A stretch of DNA of 64,000 nucleotides from Sphingopyxis sp. PAMC25046. Its GTDB lineage: Bacteria > Pseudomonadota > Alphaproteobacteria > Sphingomonadales > Sphingomonadaceae. Below the pieces are notes generated by a model. It worked only from the letters and a program-made list of their open reading frames with translations. It was not told where the DNA came from and ran no database searches. The stretch spans positions 3,472,001 to 3,536,000 of the forward strand of contig NZ_CP039250.1 in NCBI RefSeq assembly GCF_004795895.1, read 5' to 3'. The translations under genes and the position numbers were made by a program. Positions 42,796 through 52,858 of the stretch are shown here, piece after piece (position 1 is the first letter of the stretch; every line of letters starts with the position of its first letter).

Positions 42796-44957
42796 CTAGA
42801 AGCTAATCGCCACTTCTCCGCCGATGACGCGCCCCCTGTTTAGCGGTGAAAGGCTTGCACCCGTGCCCCCGAAGGCCGCCGGCAAAGGTGTATCGCCGCC
42901 AATCGTCACCTCATTCAGGAGGTTTCGGCCATAGATGGAGAAGCGCCAGTGCTTGTTGTCGGTCGCCAATGTGAGGCTCGCATCGAGCATATCGGCGCCC
43001 TGAAGGAAGCCGACGTTGTTGTCGGTGAATGCCGCCTTGTCGCGATGCGTGAAGCTGACACGCGCCGTTGCTGTCCCCAATTCGCCAAGCTGCTGATCAT
43101 AAGTCAGCCCCACGCCATAGGTCCATGGCGACAGCCTTGGCAATTTGAGCGCACGATCCACATCGTTGATGACGCCATCACCGCTGAGGTCGAACTGGAC
43201 GTTGCGATACTGGCCATTCACGTAGCCGAGCTGACCCGAAATCACGAGGTTGGACAAAAGAAAAAACTGCCCCTCGGCCTCGACGCCTTTGATTGTGGCG
43301 TCGGCGGTGTTCCGTATGACCTGGCTGACGCCAAGCGGTCCGGGCAGGTTGATCTCGCGCTGCAGGTCCTTCATGCGATTGTAGAAGGCCGCCAGGTTGA
43401 TCCGGTGGCGCCCGAATTGCTTCTTGGCGCCGAGTTCGAAACTGTCCTGGGTCTCTTGATTGAATGGCCCCGGCGGCACAGCGGGATCGGTGTTGCGCAA
43501 ATTATATCCGCCGCTGCGGAACCCGCGCGTGTAAAGGCCATAAATCTGCGTGTCGTCATCCGGCTTCCACTGAAGGCCGATTTTCGGCGTAAACCCTCGC
43601 CATTTTGCCGCGTCGGCGAAATTGGTTGCACAGATCAGCGTGTCTAGATTGCAACCATTTGCGCGTAAGGCCGAGACCCGAACGGCTTTGCGTTCCCAAC
43701 TATACCGCGCGCCGAGATTCAAGGTCAGCGTATCGGTGAAATGCCAGTCGGTCGAAGCAAAAATGCCCCATGTTGTCTGGTCTTGCGTACCCCCACCGGA
43801 AACGATCCGAGCACCGCCCAAAAGATTCCGCAGCTCGGCGTAACGAAGATCCTGGGAAAAATAGTATAGACCGGTTGTCAATTCGACGTCACCGAACCTT
43901 CCGGCATAACGAAGTTCGTCGCTGAGTTGATCCTGGTCGATTTCGAAAAAGGCATGAAAGAAGGACTGTGGTGTTCCATCGATATCAGCGCCCGCGGAGG
44001 ATCGGAATTTCCGATAGCCAGCGATGTTGGTGAAGACGCCTTCGCCCAGACCGACATCGATGTTGGTTTCCACGATCGCCTGGTCCCATTTGGCATCATA
44101 GAAACCTGGGAAATTGATCGAAAACCTGAAGCTGTCGCGGGAAACAGCGCGTGACTCTGGACAGGGGCTCCATCGCTTTCGACATCGCCATGCTCATAGC
44201 GGAGATCCATTCGGAAGCGGTCGCCACCCTTGAGCGAAAGTGCCGGGCGAATGATAAGGTCATGTGATTTACCGAAGCTGCGATTGTCGAAGCGGTTGCG
44301 AAACCAGCCATTGTCGTCGCTGTAGTAGACGGCCAATTTGGCAGCCAAAACGTCATCGACGATAGGTCCGGTAACCGTGCCGCTTACGGTCTTTTTCAGT
44401 CCCGTTTCAATGGATAGCTTGGCTTTGGCTCCAAAATCGAAGCTGGGCCGCGTGGTCCGCACAACCACGGCACCGCCGGTAACGTTGCGACCGAAAAGCA
44501 AGCCTTGCGGTCCACGCAGAACTTCGATCCCCTCAAGGTCGAAGTTGTCCAGCACGACACCAGCGTTGATGCCGAGGTAAATACCGTCAGTGAAAACGCC
44601 TACGGTGGGGTCGATCGATGGGATCGTGCTGTTGATGCCGAGGCCCCGGATAGTGAAATTGGCATAGCCCGGTGCCGTACCCACATCCTCGAGCTGGACG
44701 TTGGGAACGTCGTAGCTCAGACTTTGAAGATTCTGGACGAACTTGGCATCCAGCTGCGCTTCACCAAAAGCCGTGACCGCCATCGGTACTTTCTGCACGC
44801 TTTCGCCATAGCCCTTTTTGGTGGCGGTAACGACAATGTCCTCAGCCAGCGCTTCCGTGGCGCTCCCGGTTTGGTCGTTCGCCTGGGGCGTTGCTTCCTG
44901 GGCAAATGCTGTTCCCGAGCACAACAACGCGGCAGAAGCCAATAGACATCCTCTCAT
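42796..44957 (-). pseudogene. TonB-dependent receptor, interrupted by a frameshift
   Basis: The receptor starts at the ATG at 44957 with a signal peptide (CLLASAALLCSGTAFAQ), a TonB box and plug (EDIVVTATKKGYGESVQKVP, then VEVLRGPQG-like IEVLRGPQGLLFGRN). The frame runs to VESDGAPVQS and then is lost near 44150-44160; the barrel resumes in another frame (FSINFPGFYDAKWDQ) and runs to the proper end at 42796. A one-base loss fits. Both halves look otherwise well kept, so a recent mutation or a sequencing error is likely. It would import the island's substrate across the outer membrane. Confidence 0.8.
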
Positions 44958-45023
44958 GGCTGATCCTCTCTTCCCAGGAGATATTGTGTAGTTCATGCCG
45001 TTTGGCGGCATTTGAGGGCCGTC

Positions 45024-45063
45024 GTCCAATTCAATTCGCTGCAGAACTATTCCTGCTGCTCAT
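45024..45063 (-). promoter_or_regulatory. Copy 2 of the 40-bp catabolic regulon motif
   Basis: Lies 67 bases upstream of the frameshifted TonB receptor gene. Begins GTCCAATTCAATT and ends GAACTATTCCTGCTGCTCAT. It is very close to the copy at 57185-57224 upstream of the other receptor gene. Confidence 0.6.
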
Positions 45064-45139
45064 CGATATCTGGCGGCAGCACGACGCCATCGGCAGCCCG
45101 ACGGCCGCTCAAAAATATCATGGTAATTCATCGGGTTGA

Positions 45140-46042
45140 TTACGCTCTCAGCGCCCGTTCTACCGCCTCAAGGCTGTCATTCAGCCCGAGCGGGTGCTCG
45201 GCATCCGTGAAGTCGACAATTCTACCCCAGTGCCGGGCGACATCATCGAGCGTGAACGCCCTGTCCGCTCCGAAGGCGTGCCCAAGCGCGCGCTCCCACC
45301 TAAGCTTGGCGATATAGCCGGCTCCAACTTCAAAAAGCCCTTTGGTTTCGCTGCAATTCTCGTGCGCAAGCCAACCGACCAATGGACTGATCGCTTCCGC
45401 TCTGAGATTGGCGAGAAACTCTTGTGGAAAGGCAGTCGCGGTCATACGCGATGCGGCGATTGGGGCGATCGTATTAACCTGGATGTTTCTGGACCGCCCC
45501 TCCTCCGCCAGCGCGTTCGCAAGCCCCAATATTCCGAGCTTGGCTGCGGCATAGTTGGCCTGACCGAAGTTGCCGTAGATTGCGGCTGCAGACGTGGTCA
45601 TGACGATGCGGCCATAGCCCTTGTCGCGCAGTATCGGCCATGCTGCCTGCGTCACTGCCCGCGTCCCATTCAGATGGACCCGCTGAAGCAGTGTCCAGTC
45701 TTCGTCGGTCATTTTGTGGAAGCTCACATCGCGCAGGATGCCGGCATTGTTGATGACGACGTCAACGGTTCCGAAGTTGTCAACCGCGGCTTGGATGATC
45801 AGCGCGCCCTCCTCGACCGACGCATAATTTGCCACCGCCTGACCGCCCGTGGCTCGAATTTCGTCGACCACATTGTCAGCGGCTGTGGAGCAGCTGCCGC
45901 TCCCTTTCTCGTCGCCACCCAGATCATTCACCACCACCTTGGCTCCGCGCCCGCCAAACATCAGCGCGTACTGGCGCCCAAGTCCGCCTCCGGCTCCGGT
46001 CACAACCACTACCCTGCCATCGAAACGAAGCTCTTCGTCCAT
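45140..46042 (-). CDS. Short-chain dehydrogenase, multifunctional-enzyme type 2-like 3-hydroxyacyl-CoA dehydrogenase
   Basis: 300 residues from the ATG at 46042. Cofactor motif VTGAGGGLGRQYALMFGGRG and VVNDLGG are typical of the dehydrogenase unit of peroxisomal MFE-2. Catalytic residues: NNAG, Ser in TTSAAAIYG and the YAAAK motif. It probably oxidises a 3-hydroxyacyl-CoA. It is the last gene of the leftward ligase-hydratase-thiolase-dehydrogenase operon. Confidence 0.8.
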   Translation of the reverse strand: MDEELRFDGRVVVVTGAGGGLGRQYALMFGGRGAKVVVNDLGGDEKGSGSCSTAADNVVDEIRATGGQAVANYASVEEGALIIQAAVDNFGTVDVVINNAGILRDVSFHKMTDEDWTLLQRVHLNGTRAVTQAAWPILRDKGYGRIVMTTSAAAIYGNFGQANYAAAKLGILGLANALAEEGRSRNIQVNTIAPIAASRMTATAFPQEFLANLRAEAISPLVGWLAHENCSETKGLFEVGAGYIAKLRWERALGHAFGADRAFTLDDVARHWGRIVDFTDAEHPLGLNDSLEAVERALRA

Positions 46043-46147
46043 CGCTTGTCTGCCTCTTTTACCTGAGCGACGCATCTGCGCATTTGATCCTGTGCGAGTC
46101 AGGCACGCGGCTCCATTTCCGTCGACGCTGTCGTTTTCGTCTGAGCC

Positions 46148-47293
46148 TTACCGAAAGGCTTGAATGCCGGTCAGGGCGCGCGAAACAACAAGCTTTTGAA
46201 TCTCCGTCGTGCCATCGGGGATGGGGCAAATGATCGCCTCACGCACCAGCCGCTCAACGATGAATTCGCGGGTGACGCCGTTGCCGCCATGGATCTGAAG
46301 CGCATCGCGCGTCGCTTCGATCGCCATTTCGGTGGCGTACCACTTGGCCATCGAGCATTCCGTCTCTGCGCGCGTGCCCGCCTGGACGAGGGATATTGCC
46401 CGGTGCGTCAACAGACGGGCTGCGTCGATCTTGGTCGCCATGATGGCGATCTTGTCGGCGATCAGCTGATGGCCGGCGATCTTCTTGCCATGCTGCGCGC
46501 GATCGCGAGCGTACGCGATCGCCTCATCCATTGCTCGCCGTGCGATGCCGATACTCCACATCGCCATATGGCAGCGGGCAATCTCGAACACTTGCAACGT
46601 ATTGCGCAATCCATCGCCGACCCGGCCGATCGTGTTTGCCACCGGTACGCGGCAATCGGACAGGAATATCTGTGCAGTCGATTGGCCGTTGAGCGCCATC
46701 TTCTGGATATCGCGCACCTCATACTCACTCTCGTCACGATCGACCAGGATGTGAGTGACTTCATTTTCGCCAGTCTTGCACGTACAGATGAAGATGTCCG
46801 AGTAGGCTCCGTTGGTGATCCAGGTCTTTTCGCCATTGATGACCCAGAAATCGCCGTCTCGTACGGCGCGTGTCTTGATGGCGGCGACGTCCGAGCCGAC
46901 ATCGGGCTCCGAGATGCCGAGCGAAACGAACTTCTCGGCCGCGACGAGGTCGGCAAGATAGCGTTGCTTGATCGTCTCCGGGGCGAAGCGGCGGATGAGT
47001 TCTGCGCCAACCGCGTTGATGAAGCCGGGTATGGCCACATCGAGCGAGGAATAGGCGATCTCCTCGAAAATGAGCAGATGAGTGAGCCATCCCATATCAA
47101 GCCCGCCCCATTGCTCCTGATGCGGTGCGGTAATATGGCCATAGCCGGTCAGTGCTTGAGTCCATTCCTTCATGAGCGGTTTGGGGATGAATCGCTCCCC
47201 ATGCCGGCGGATTTCCGGCTCAAGCTTGTTGTCGAGAAAGCGGCGGACGGTTTCCACCGCCATGCGTTGTTCATCGGACAGCTCAAAGTTCAT
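46148..47293 (-). CDS. Acyl-CoA dehydrogenase
   Basis: 381 residues from the ATG at 47293. Typical motifs: FVSLGISEPDVGSDVAAIKT, WVINGEKTWITNGAYSD, and ALQIHGGNGVTREF near the end. The usual YEGT catalytic Glu position reads IPDGTTEIQ, so an Asp replaces Glu there. It would introduce the 2,3-double bond using FAD. Spacing of 37 bases after the thiolase gene supports an operon. Confidence 0.85.
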   Translation of the reverse strand: MNFELSDEQRMAVETVRRFLDNKLEPEIRRHGERFIPKPLMKEWTQALTGYGHITAPHQEQWGGLDMGWLTHLLIFEEIAYSSLDVAIPGFINAVGAELIRRFAPETIKQRYLADLVAAEKFVSLGISEPDVGSDVAAIKTRAVRDGDFWVINGEKTWITNGAYSDIFICTCKTGENEVTHILVDRDESEYEVRDIQKMALNGQSTAQIFLSDCRVPVANTIGRVGDGLRNTLQVFEIARCHMAMWSIGIARRAMDEAIAYARDRAQHGKKIAGHQLIADKIAIMATKIDAARLLTHRAISLVQAGTRAETECSMAKWYATEMAIEATRDALQIHGGNGVTREFIVERLVREAIICPIPDGTTEIQKLVVSRALTGIQAFR

Positions 47294-47330
47294 ATCGTGA
47301 CCCCGTGTTTCCCTAGGCGCGCTCTGACAA

Positions 47331-48569
47331 CTACCGGCCCAGGATCGTGACGGCGACCACCGCCTCTTCCACCCCGATGACACCTCCGCCGTTCTGCGCG
47401 ATCGCGAACCGGGCATTCGGAACCTGTCGATCTTCCGCCTCGCCGCGCAATTGCAGCGCAAGCTCGTAGATTTGGCCGAGCCCGGTGGCGCCGATCGGAT
47501 GTCCCTTGCATTCAAGCCCGCCCGACGTGTTTACCGGAATACGCCCACCCAGCGCCGTCTCACCGCGCTCTGCCGCGAGTCCGCCCTCGCCAGGCGGCGT
47601 CAGGCCGAGCGCCTCGATTTCAATGATCTCGCCAACCGCCGTGGCGTCATGCACCTCCGCGACGCCAATATCTTCTGGCCCCACGCCGGCCATCGCATAG
47701 GCCCGGTTCGCCGCAAGGCGGCTGACATGGTGGTCATAATCAAAGGGATCGCGCGCGGCGCCGGTTTGCAGCACAGACGCCAGGATTCTTAGCGCCCTGT
47801 CCGGGGCTGCCGACAGTTTGCGCCGACCGGCTTCGCTGCAGATGATCGCAGCGGCGGCGCCGTCGCTGATCGGGGAGCACATCGGCAGTGTGAACGGGTA
47901 AACGATCGGAGGCGCAGCGAGTACACTTTCGACGGTATATGGGAGGCGATACTGGGCAAGCAGATTGCGCGTCGAATGCATGTGATTTTTCGCCGAGACG
48001 GCCGCGATTTGCGCTTGCGTCGAGCCGTAGGTCTTCATGTGCGCGCGTGCCATCGCGGCGTATACATCCATGAAAACGCTGTAAGGCTGACTCGATGTCG
48101 TTCCTTCCGGAACATCGACGCCATTGCCCATGGCCAGCAGCTGCGCGCGGCCCGACTCGGTTTCATGCACGTCCCAAGCGCCATCGAATGCACTGAACAT
48201 GAGCGCCTTGTCGGGCGAGTACATCTTCTCCGCGCCGAGCGCGAGTACGACATCCGCTGCCCCCGATCGAACATAGGCGGCGGCCATGTGCAAGGCCGTG
48301 GAAGCCGTCGCACATGCGTTTTCGACATTCACCACGGGAACGCTTGAGATGCCCATCGCTCGCGCCACGATTTCGCCGCGGATCATGTCCTGGCCCTCCA
48401 TATGCCCCTGGACGCAATTGCCGAAGAAGATGGCTTCGACATCGCCGGCGGTGCATCCTGCGTCGGAAAAGGCCTGCGACGAAGCTTCGGCGCAGAGCAT
48501 TTTCAGGCTCTTGTCGAACTGTTTTCCGAACGGGGTCATCCCAACCCCCATGACGAATATGTCGGTCAT
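47331..48569 (-). CDS. SCP-x-type thiolase (lipid-transfer protein family)
   Basis: 412 residues from the ATG at 48569; an ATG at 48581 adds four residues. Catalytic Cys is in NVENACATASTALH, with VAEVHDATAVGE and the GHPIGATG motif. The SCP-x/thiolase-like group handles branched or sterol-type acyl-CoAs in many bacteria. It would cleave the 3-ketoacyl-CoA. It has no sterol-carrier domain. Confidence 0.85.
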   Translation of the reverse strand: MTDIFVMGVGMTPFGKQFDKSLKMLCAEASSQAFSDAGCTAGDVEAIFFGNCVQGHMEGQDMIRGEIVARAMGISSVPVVNVENACATASTALHMAAAYVRSGAADVVLALGAEKMYSPDKALMFSAFDGAWDVHETESGRAQLLAMGNGVDVPEGTTSSQPYSVFMDVYAAMARAHMKTYGSTQAQIAAVSAKNHMHSTRNLLAQYRLPYTVESVLAAPPIVYPFTLPMCSPISDGAAAAIICSEAGRRKLSAAPDRALRILASVLQTGAARDPFDYDHHVSRLAANRAYAMAGVGPEDIGVAEVHDATAVGEIIEIEALGLTPPGEGGLAAERGETALGGRIPVNTSGGLECKGHPIGATGLGQIYELALQLRGEAEDRQVPNARFAIAQNGGGVIGVEEAVVAVTILGR

Positions 48570-48612
48570 TCGTTGATCCATTCTTCCAATGTGTTCCGCA
48601 TCCGATCAGGTC

Positions 48613-49407
48613 TCACCGGTCGGAAAAATCGGGCTTCCGCTTCTCCCGGAATGCCGCCAGTCCTTCGACAATGTCGTTGGACAAGGCGTAAGCAGCCATG
48701 GTTTCGAGTTCCTGACGCAGCCCGACTTCGAGCGAGCTATCCTGCGCAGCGCGGACTAGCTGCTTCATGTAGGCGAGCCCTGGCCGGCTCTTTTCTGCAA
48801 GAGATTCTACCAGCGCTTGCGCTGCCGCAATGAGATCCTCGGGAGCAACCAGTTGGGTCACGAGTCCGGCTTCCTTCATCTCGGCAGCCGAGATGGTCCC
48901 GCCGGTCATCATCAGATGTTTCGCACGCGCTTCGCCGATCTTCCTAGGGAGTCGAACCGACCCTCCACCGCCGGGCAACAGGCCGTAATTTGCATGGGCG
49001 TCGCCAAATCTGGCCGGGTGCGCGGCAATGACGAGATCACAGCACAACACCAGTTCCAAGCCGCCGGCGAGCGTAAGGCCGTTGACCGCCGCAATTATCG
49101 GAAGGCGCGACGTCTCGATCCTGTTAAAAGCCTGACCGAGCGGCGGCAGAAACAGATTTAAGCGTTCGGCGAGAGTTTGTCCGCCTGTTCCATCGCCAAT
49201 TGCGAGCAGATCCGCGCCAGCGCAAAACGCCCGTCCGGCGCCGGTAAGAATGCAAGCGCGCACCGTCGCATCTGCTTCCGCTGCCTCGATCGCTGCGGCG
49301 AGTTCCTCGGCCAAAGCCAACGACAGACTGTTCAACGCTGCCGGCCGGTTGAGGGTCACCCAAAGCGCTGGGCCGCGTTGCTCAACCAGGATGTATTCAT
49401 AGTCCAT
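48613..49407 (-). CDS. Enoyl-CoA hydratase/isomerase family protein lacking both catalytic Glu
   Basis: 264 residues, a standard crotonase fold length. CoA-binding and oxyanion regions are present (AFCAGADLLAI; AAVNGLTLAGGLELVLCCDL). At the two catalytic Glu positions of rat crotonase, this protein appears to have His138 (FGDAHANYG) and His164 (ARAKHLMMTG). It may therefore not be a classical hydratase; hydrolase, isomerase or retro-aldol activity is possible. It lies between the ligase and thiolase genes. Confidence 0.8.
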   Translation of the reverse strand: MDYEYILVEQRGPALWVTLNRPAALNSLSLALAEELAAAIEAAEADATVRACILTGAGRAFCAGADLLAIGDGTGGQTLAERLNLFLPPLGQAFNRIETSRLPIIAAVNGLTLAGGLELVLCCDLVIAAHPARFGDAHANYGLLPGGGGSVRLPRKIGEARAKHLMMTGGTISAAEMKEAGLVTQLVAPEDLIAAAQALVESLAEKSRPGLAYMKQLVRAAQDSSLEVGLRQELETMAAYALSNDIVEGLAAFREKRKPDFSDR

Positions 49408-49473
49408 TGCAGTCTCCCGCGCGCCGGCAGGCGGTCACCGGAATAGAGGATGTGGCTAGGATGGCTGCGTCGG

Positions 49474-51018
49474 TCATGCCCCCGAAATGCGCCGGTCCTG
49501 GCCCGCCCAATAGGGCTCTCGAAGCTTTGAACGAAGCACCTTTCCGACATTGCTCAACGGCAGTGGCTCGGCGGTAAAAACGACCTTGCTTGGCTTTTTT
49601 GCGGAGCCCAGACGCTGGCGCACCAAATCTATTATCTCGGTCTCCGTGATTTGTGCTCCGGGCTTGACACGCACCATTGCAAGCGGCGTTTCACCCCATT
49701 TTTCATGGGGCACGCCAAAGACCGCGACCTCGAGTACACCGGGATGGTCGGCAATTACGTTTTCGATTTCGGTGGGATAGATATTGAAGCCGCCTGACAC
49801 GATCATGTCGTTGTTGCGATCGAGCAGATACAAAAATCCGTTTGTGTCGATCATGCCGACATCGCCGGTTTTGACCCAGCCATCTTCCATGCGCCGGGCG
49901 GTTTCCTCCGGATCGTTCCAGAATTCCTCCATCTGGCCATTTTCGAACCGTGCGACGATCTCGCCGGGCTCGTTTGGTCCCAGCACCTTTCCGTCCTCGT
50001 TACGGATTTCGATATCGGCGCCACTCATGGGACGTCCGACCGCCCGAATTGGGGCAGAACCTTCAAATTCGCCGAACCACTCGTTGGGCCCCATAGACGC
50101 GATGGGCAGGATTTCGGTCTGTCCATAGCCCGAATGAAGAACATGATTCCCGAATATCTGGCACGACTTGCGAAGCGTCGGCTCGGAGATCGGCGCTGAA
50201 GCACTCAGCAGAAACTTCAAATTCGGAAAGTGGCGGCCATATGCCCCGTCGTGATGCACTATGGCATTGAGCATGGTGGGGGCTACAAAGGCATGGCTGA
50301 TCCGTTCCTGCTCGAGAGTGTCAAGAAAGGACGCTGGATCGAAGCCGTCCATCATCACGTTGCGGGCGCCGCAATACCAGGCCGGCACGAACAGGAAGCC
50401 CGATGCATGGGACAACGGGCCGACATGCAGAATGGCATCCCCTGGGGCCACTTGGGGGCCGATGCTGAAAAATGCGGCGGAGATCGTCATCCATGAACGG
50501 TGCCGATAGGCAACGCCCTTGGGTTTGCCCGTCGTGCCGCCGGTGTGGCGGATGACACAATAGTCCTCCGGCGCGACGACGGGATCAGGATCCCGGTCCG
50601 AGGCTGTCGCCAACCAATTCTCATAGTTGTGATCGCGGATAATGATCCGCTCAAGCGTCGGAGCTTGGGCATCCAGCCCCGCCAACTCCGAAGCCAATGC
50701 CTCATCGACCAGCGCCAACCGAGATCCGGTACTCGCGATCATATGGGCGTGCGCTTCACATCGGTTGCGCGCATAGAGAGGAACACGCGTATAGTTTCCA
50801 ATGGCAGCCGCCAGTATGATGTCGGCGGCCTCGATGGAGTTCTTCTCCAGCGTAGCAATCCGGTCACCCGGTTGAAGGCCGCACTCCGCAAGAGCATTTG
50901 CGAGCTTCACGCCGCGCAACCAGGCTTCCGAGAAAGTCAACCGCCTGTGGCCGTGAACGAGAGCCTCTTGCTGGGCGAAATAACGTGCGGCGCGACGTAT
51001 TTGCGTACGGACGTCCAT
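49474..51018 (-). CDS. Acyl-CoA ligase (AMP-forming)
   Basis: 514 residues from the ATG at 51018 (AGAGGAG about 8 bases upstream). ATP-binding loop HTGGTTGKPKGVAYRH, hinge motif GWVKTGDVG and the C-terminal catalytic Lys in LPLSNVGKVLRSKL are all present. It activates a carboxylic acid to its CoA thioester. A regulon motif lies 123 bases upstream, within the end of the GMC gene. Confidence 0.88.
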   Translation of the reverse strand: MDVRTQIRRAARYFAQQEALVHGHRRLTFSEAWLRGVKLANALAECGLQPGDRIATLEKNSIEAADIILAAAIGNYTRVPLYARNRCEAHAHMIASTGSRLALVDEALASELAGLDAQAPTLERIIIRDHNYENWLATASDRDPDPVVAPEDYCVIRHTGGTTGKPKGVAYRHRSWMTISAAFFSIGPQVAPGDAILHVGPLSHASGFLFVPAWYCGARNVMMDGFDPASFLDTLEQERISHAFVAPTMLNAIVHHDGAYGRHFPNLKFLLSASAPISEPTLRKSCQIFGNHVLHSGYGQTEILPIASMGPNEWFGEFEGSAPIRAVGRPMSGADIEIRNEDGKVLGPNEPGEIVARFENGQMEEFWNDPEETARRMEDGWVKTGDVGMIDTNGFLYLLDRNNDMIVSGGFNIYPTEIENVIADHPGVLEVAVFGVPHEKWGETPLAMVRVKPGAQITETEIIDLVRQRLGSAKKPSKVVFTAEPLPLSNVGKVLRSKLREPYWAGQDRRISGA

Positions 51019-51140
51019 CAGCCGCGCTCCTCTAAGGCGCTCGCCCACAATGGCGCAGTCGACACATAATAAACTGACATGCGATAGGCCTCTCCGGACT
51101 TCTTTTCGTAAGCATCTGTGTCTGCAGCATTGATCCAATC

Positions 51141-51180
51141 GTCCAATTCAATATTCTGCGATGCTATTCTTGCTGCTCAT
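51141..51180 (-). promoter_or_regulatory. Copy 3 of the 40-bp catabolic regulon motif
   Basis: Overlaps the last codons of the GMC oxidoreductase gene and lies 123 bases upstream of the acyl-CoA ligase start. Begins GTCCAATTCAATATT and ends GCTATTCTTGCTGCTCAT. It suggests a promoter for the five-gene CoA operon. Confidence 0.6.
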
Positions 51181-52782
51181 ATTATCGTGCCGGATCATGT
51201 CGGCGGCTTTCTCGCCGATCATGATGCAGGTTGCATTGGTGTTGCCGTTGACGACTGATGGCATGATCGAGGCATCGGCCACGCGGATATTTGCGAGGCC
51301 GTGAACGCGCAGGCGGTTGTCGACCACCGCCATCTCGTCGGTGCCCATCTTGCATGTTCCCACCGGATGATAAGCATGATTGGCTTCTGCCCGGATATAG
51401 GCGTCGATCTCTTCATCAGTTTCAAGGTAGCGGTCAGGATAGAGAGGCCGTTTCATCATCGCCTTCATGCGATCCGAATGCAGGATCTCCTGCACGACAC
51501 GGAAGGCATTGCGCAACGTCTTGAGGTCGTCGGGATGACTCAAGAGATTGAGGTCAATCTTGGGATCGGATTCGGGGTTTGAGTCATGTAAGGCAACCCA
51601 GCCGCGGCTCTTTGGGCGCCCAATATTGAGAATGATCGTATAGCCCCATTTCGTCATCAGCTTGTAGTCGCGCGCATGGTCGCGATAGGCGAGCGGCACG
51701 ACATGGACCTGGCAGTCCGCCCGGTTCTGCCCCGGCGCGGATCGCAAGAAACCGCCTGCAGCCGTGGGCGGCGATGCCAGCCAGCTTTTCCTTTGCGTGA
51801 GATACTGGAATAGGTCTCGCACGGTCTTGAGCGCGCCAACGACATTGAGTGCGATCCCGAGCCGCTTCTTCGACTGGTAGACCAGCATCAGGTCAGGATG
51901 GTCGTGAAGATTCTGGCCGACACCGGGAATATCATGAATCACTTCGATTCCATGCTTCTCCAACTCATCACGCGGTCCGATACCGGAAAGCATCAACAGT
52001 TGGGGCGAATTATAGGCGCCGCCGCTGACAATGACTTCCTTTTCGCACGGGATCGTCTTCAACTGCCCGTCCTGGGAATACTCGACTGCCACCGCGCGGT
52101 TGCCCTCAAACCTGATACGATGGACGCGGGCATGTACTTCGACGCGGAGGTTGCCGCGCCTGCCCATCACCGGATCAAGGTAACACGCCTTCACGCTGGC
52201 GCGCTTCCCGTCCTTCACGGTAAACTGATAGATGCCGACACCTTCCTGGCTGGCACCATTGAAGTCCGGATTGGCTTGATGGTCCAGTCCAGTCGCCGCC
52301 TCGATGAAAGCATCATAGACATCGAATTCGCGCTTGCCGTTGGATACGTGAAGCGGTCCCGACGAGCCGTGAAACTCATCCTCACCGCGCTCATTATTCT
52401 CAGCCTTGCGGAAATAGGGCAGGACATCGTTGTAACCCCAGCCGTCGTTGCCGAGTTCGGCCCAGTGGTCGAAATCCGACCGGTCGCCGCGGATATAGAC
52501 CATCCCGTTCATACCGCTCGATCCACCCAGCATCTTCCCGCGCGGATTGTAGAGGCGGCGGTCGTTGAGCGCCTTTGAAGGGTCGGTGTTGAACCGCCAG
52601 TTGAGCGTATTGATCCGATAGTCTTGGATCAGCGCCGCAAAAGCGCCGGGCGTGGACACAAGCGGCGAGGTGCCTGGGCCGCCTGCCTCGAGCAGGCAAA
52701 CGGTGACATCGGGGTCCTCGGACAACCGGCTGGCGATAACGCCGCCCGACGACCCACCTCCAATAATTACATAGTCAGCCAT
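51148..52782 (-). CDS. GMC-family FAD-dependent alcohol dehydrogenase/oxidase
   Basis: 544 residues. N-terminal FAD-binding motif DYVIIGGGSSGGVIASRLSE, the GMC signature NPRGKMLGGSSGMNGMVYIR, and the C-terminal active-site region NHAYHPVGTCKMG. GMC enzymes of this group oxidise primary alcohols; relatives act on long-chain alcohols and polyethylene glycol. It lies 76 bases after the aldehyde dehydrogenase gene. Confidence 0.85.
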   Translation of the reverse strand: MADYVIIGGGSSGGVIASRLSEDPDVTVCLLEAGGPGTSPLVSTPGAFAALIQDYRINTLNWRFNTDPSKALNDRRLYNPRGKMLGGSSGMNGMVYIRGDRSDFDHWAELGNDGWGYNDVLPYFRKAENNERGEDEFHGSSGPLHVSNGKREFDVYDAFIEAATGLDHQANPDFNGASQEGVGIYQFTVKDGKRASVKACYLDPVMGRRGNLRVEVHARVHRIRFEGNRAVAVEYSQDGQLKTIPCEKEVIVSGGAYNSPQLLMLSGIGPRDELEKHGIEVIHDIPGVGQNLHDHPDLMLVYQSKKRLGIALNVVGALKTVRDLFQYLTQRKSWLASPPTAAGGFLRSAPGQNRADCQVHVVPLAYRDHARDYKLMTKWGYTIILNIGRPKSRGWVALHDSNPESDPKIDLNLLSHPDDLKTLRNAFRVVQEILHSDRMKAMMKRPLYPDRYLETDEEIDAYIRAEANHAYHPVGTCKMGTDEMAVVDNRLRVHGLANIRVADASIMPSVVNGNTNATCIMIGEKAADMIRHDNMSSKNSIAEY

Positions 52783-52858
52783 TTGCTTCCCTTGTCATTC
52801 GACCCATGCTGGCGACCCGGCGTCATGCAACATGCCAGCATCAACCGCCGCAGCCACG

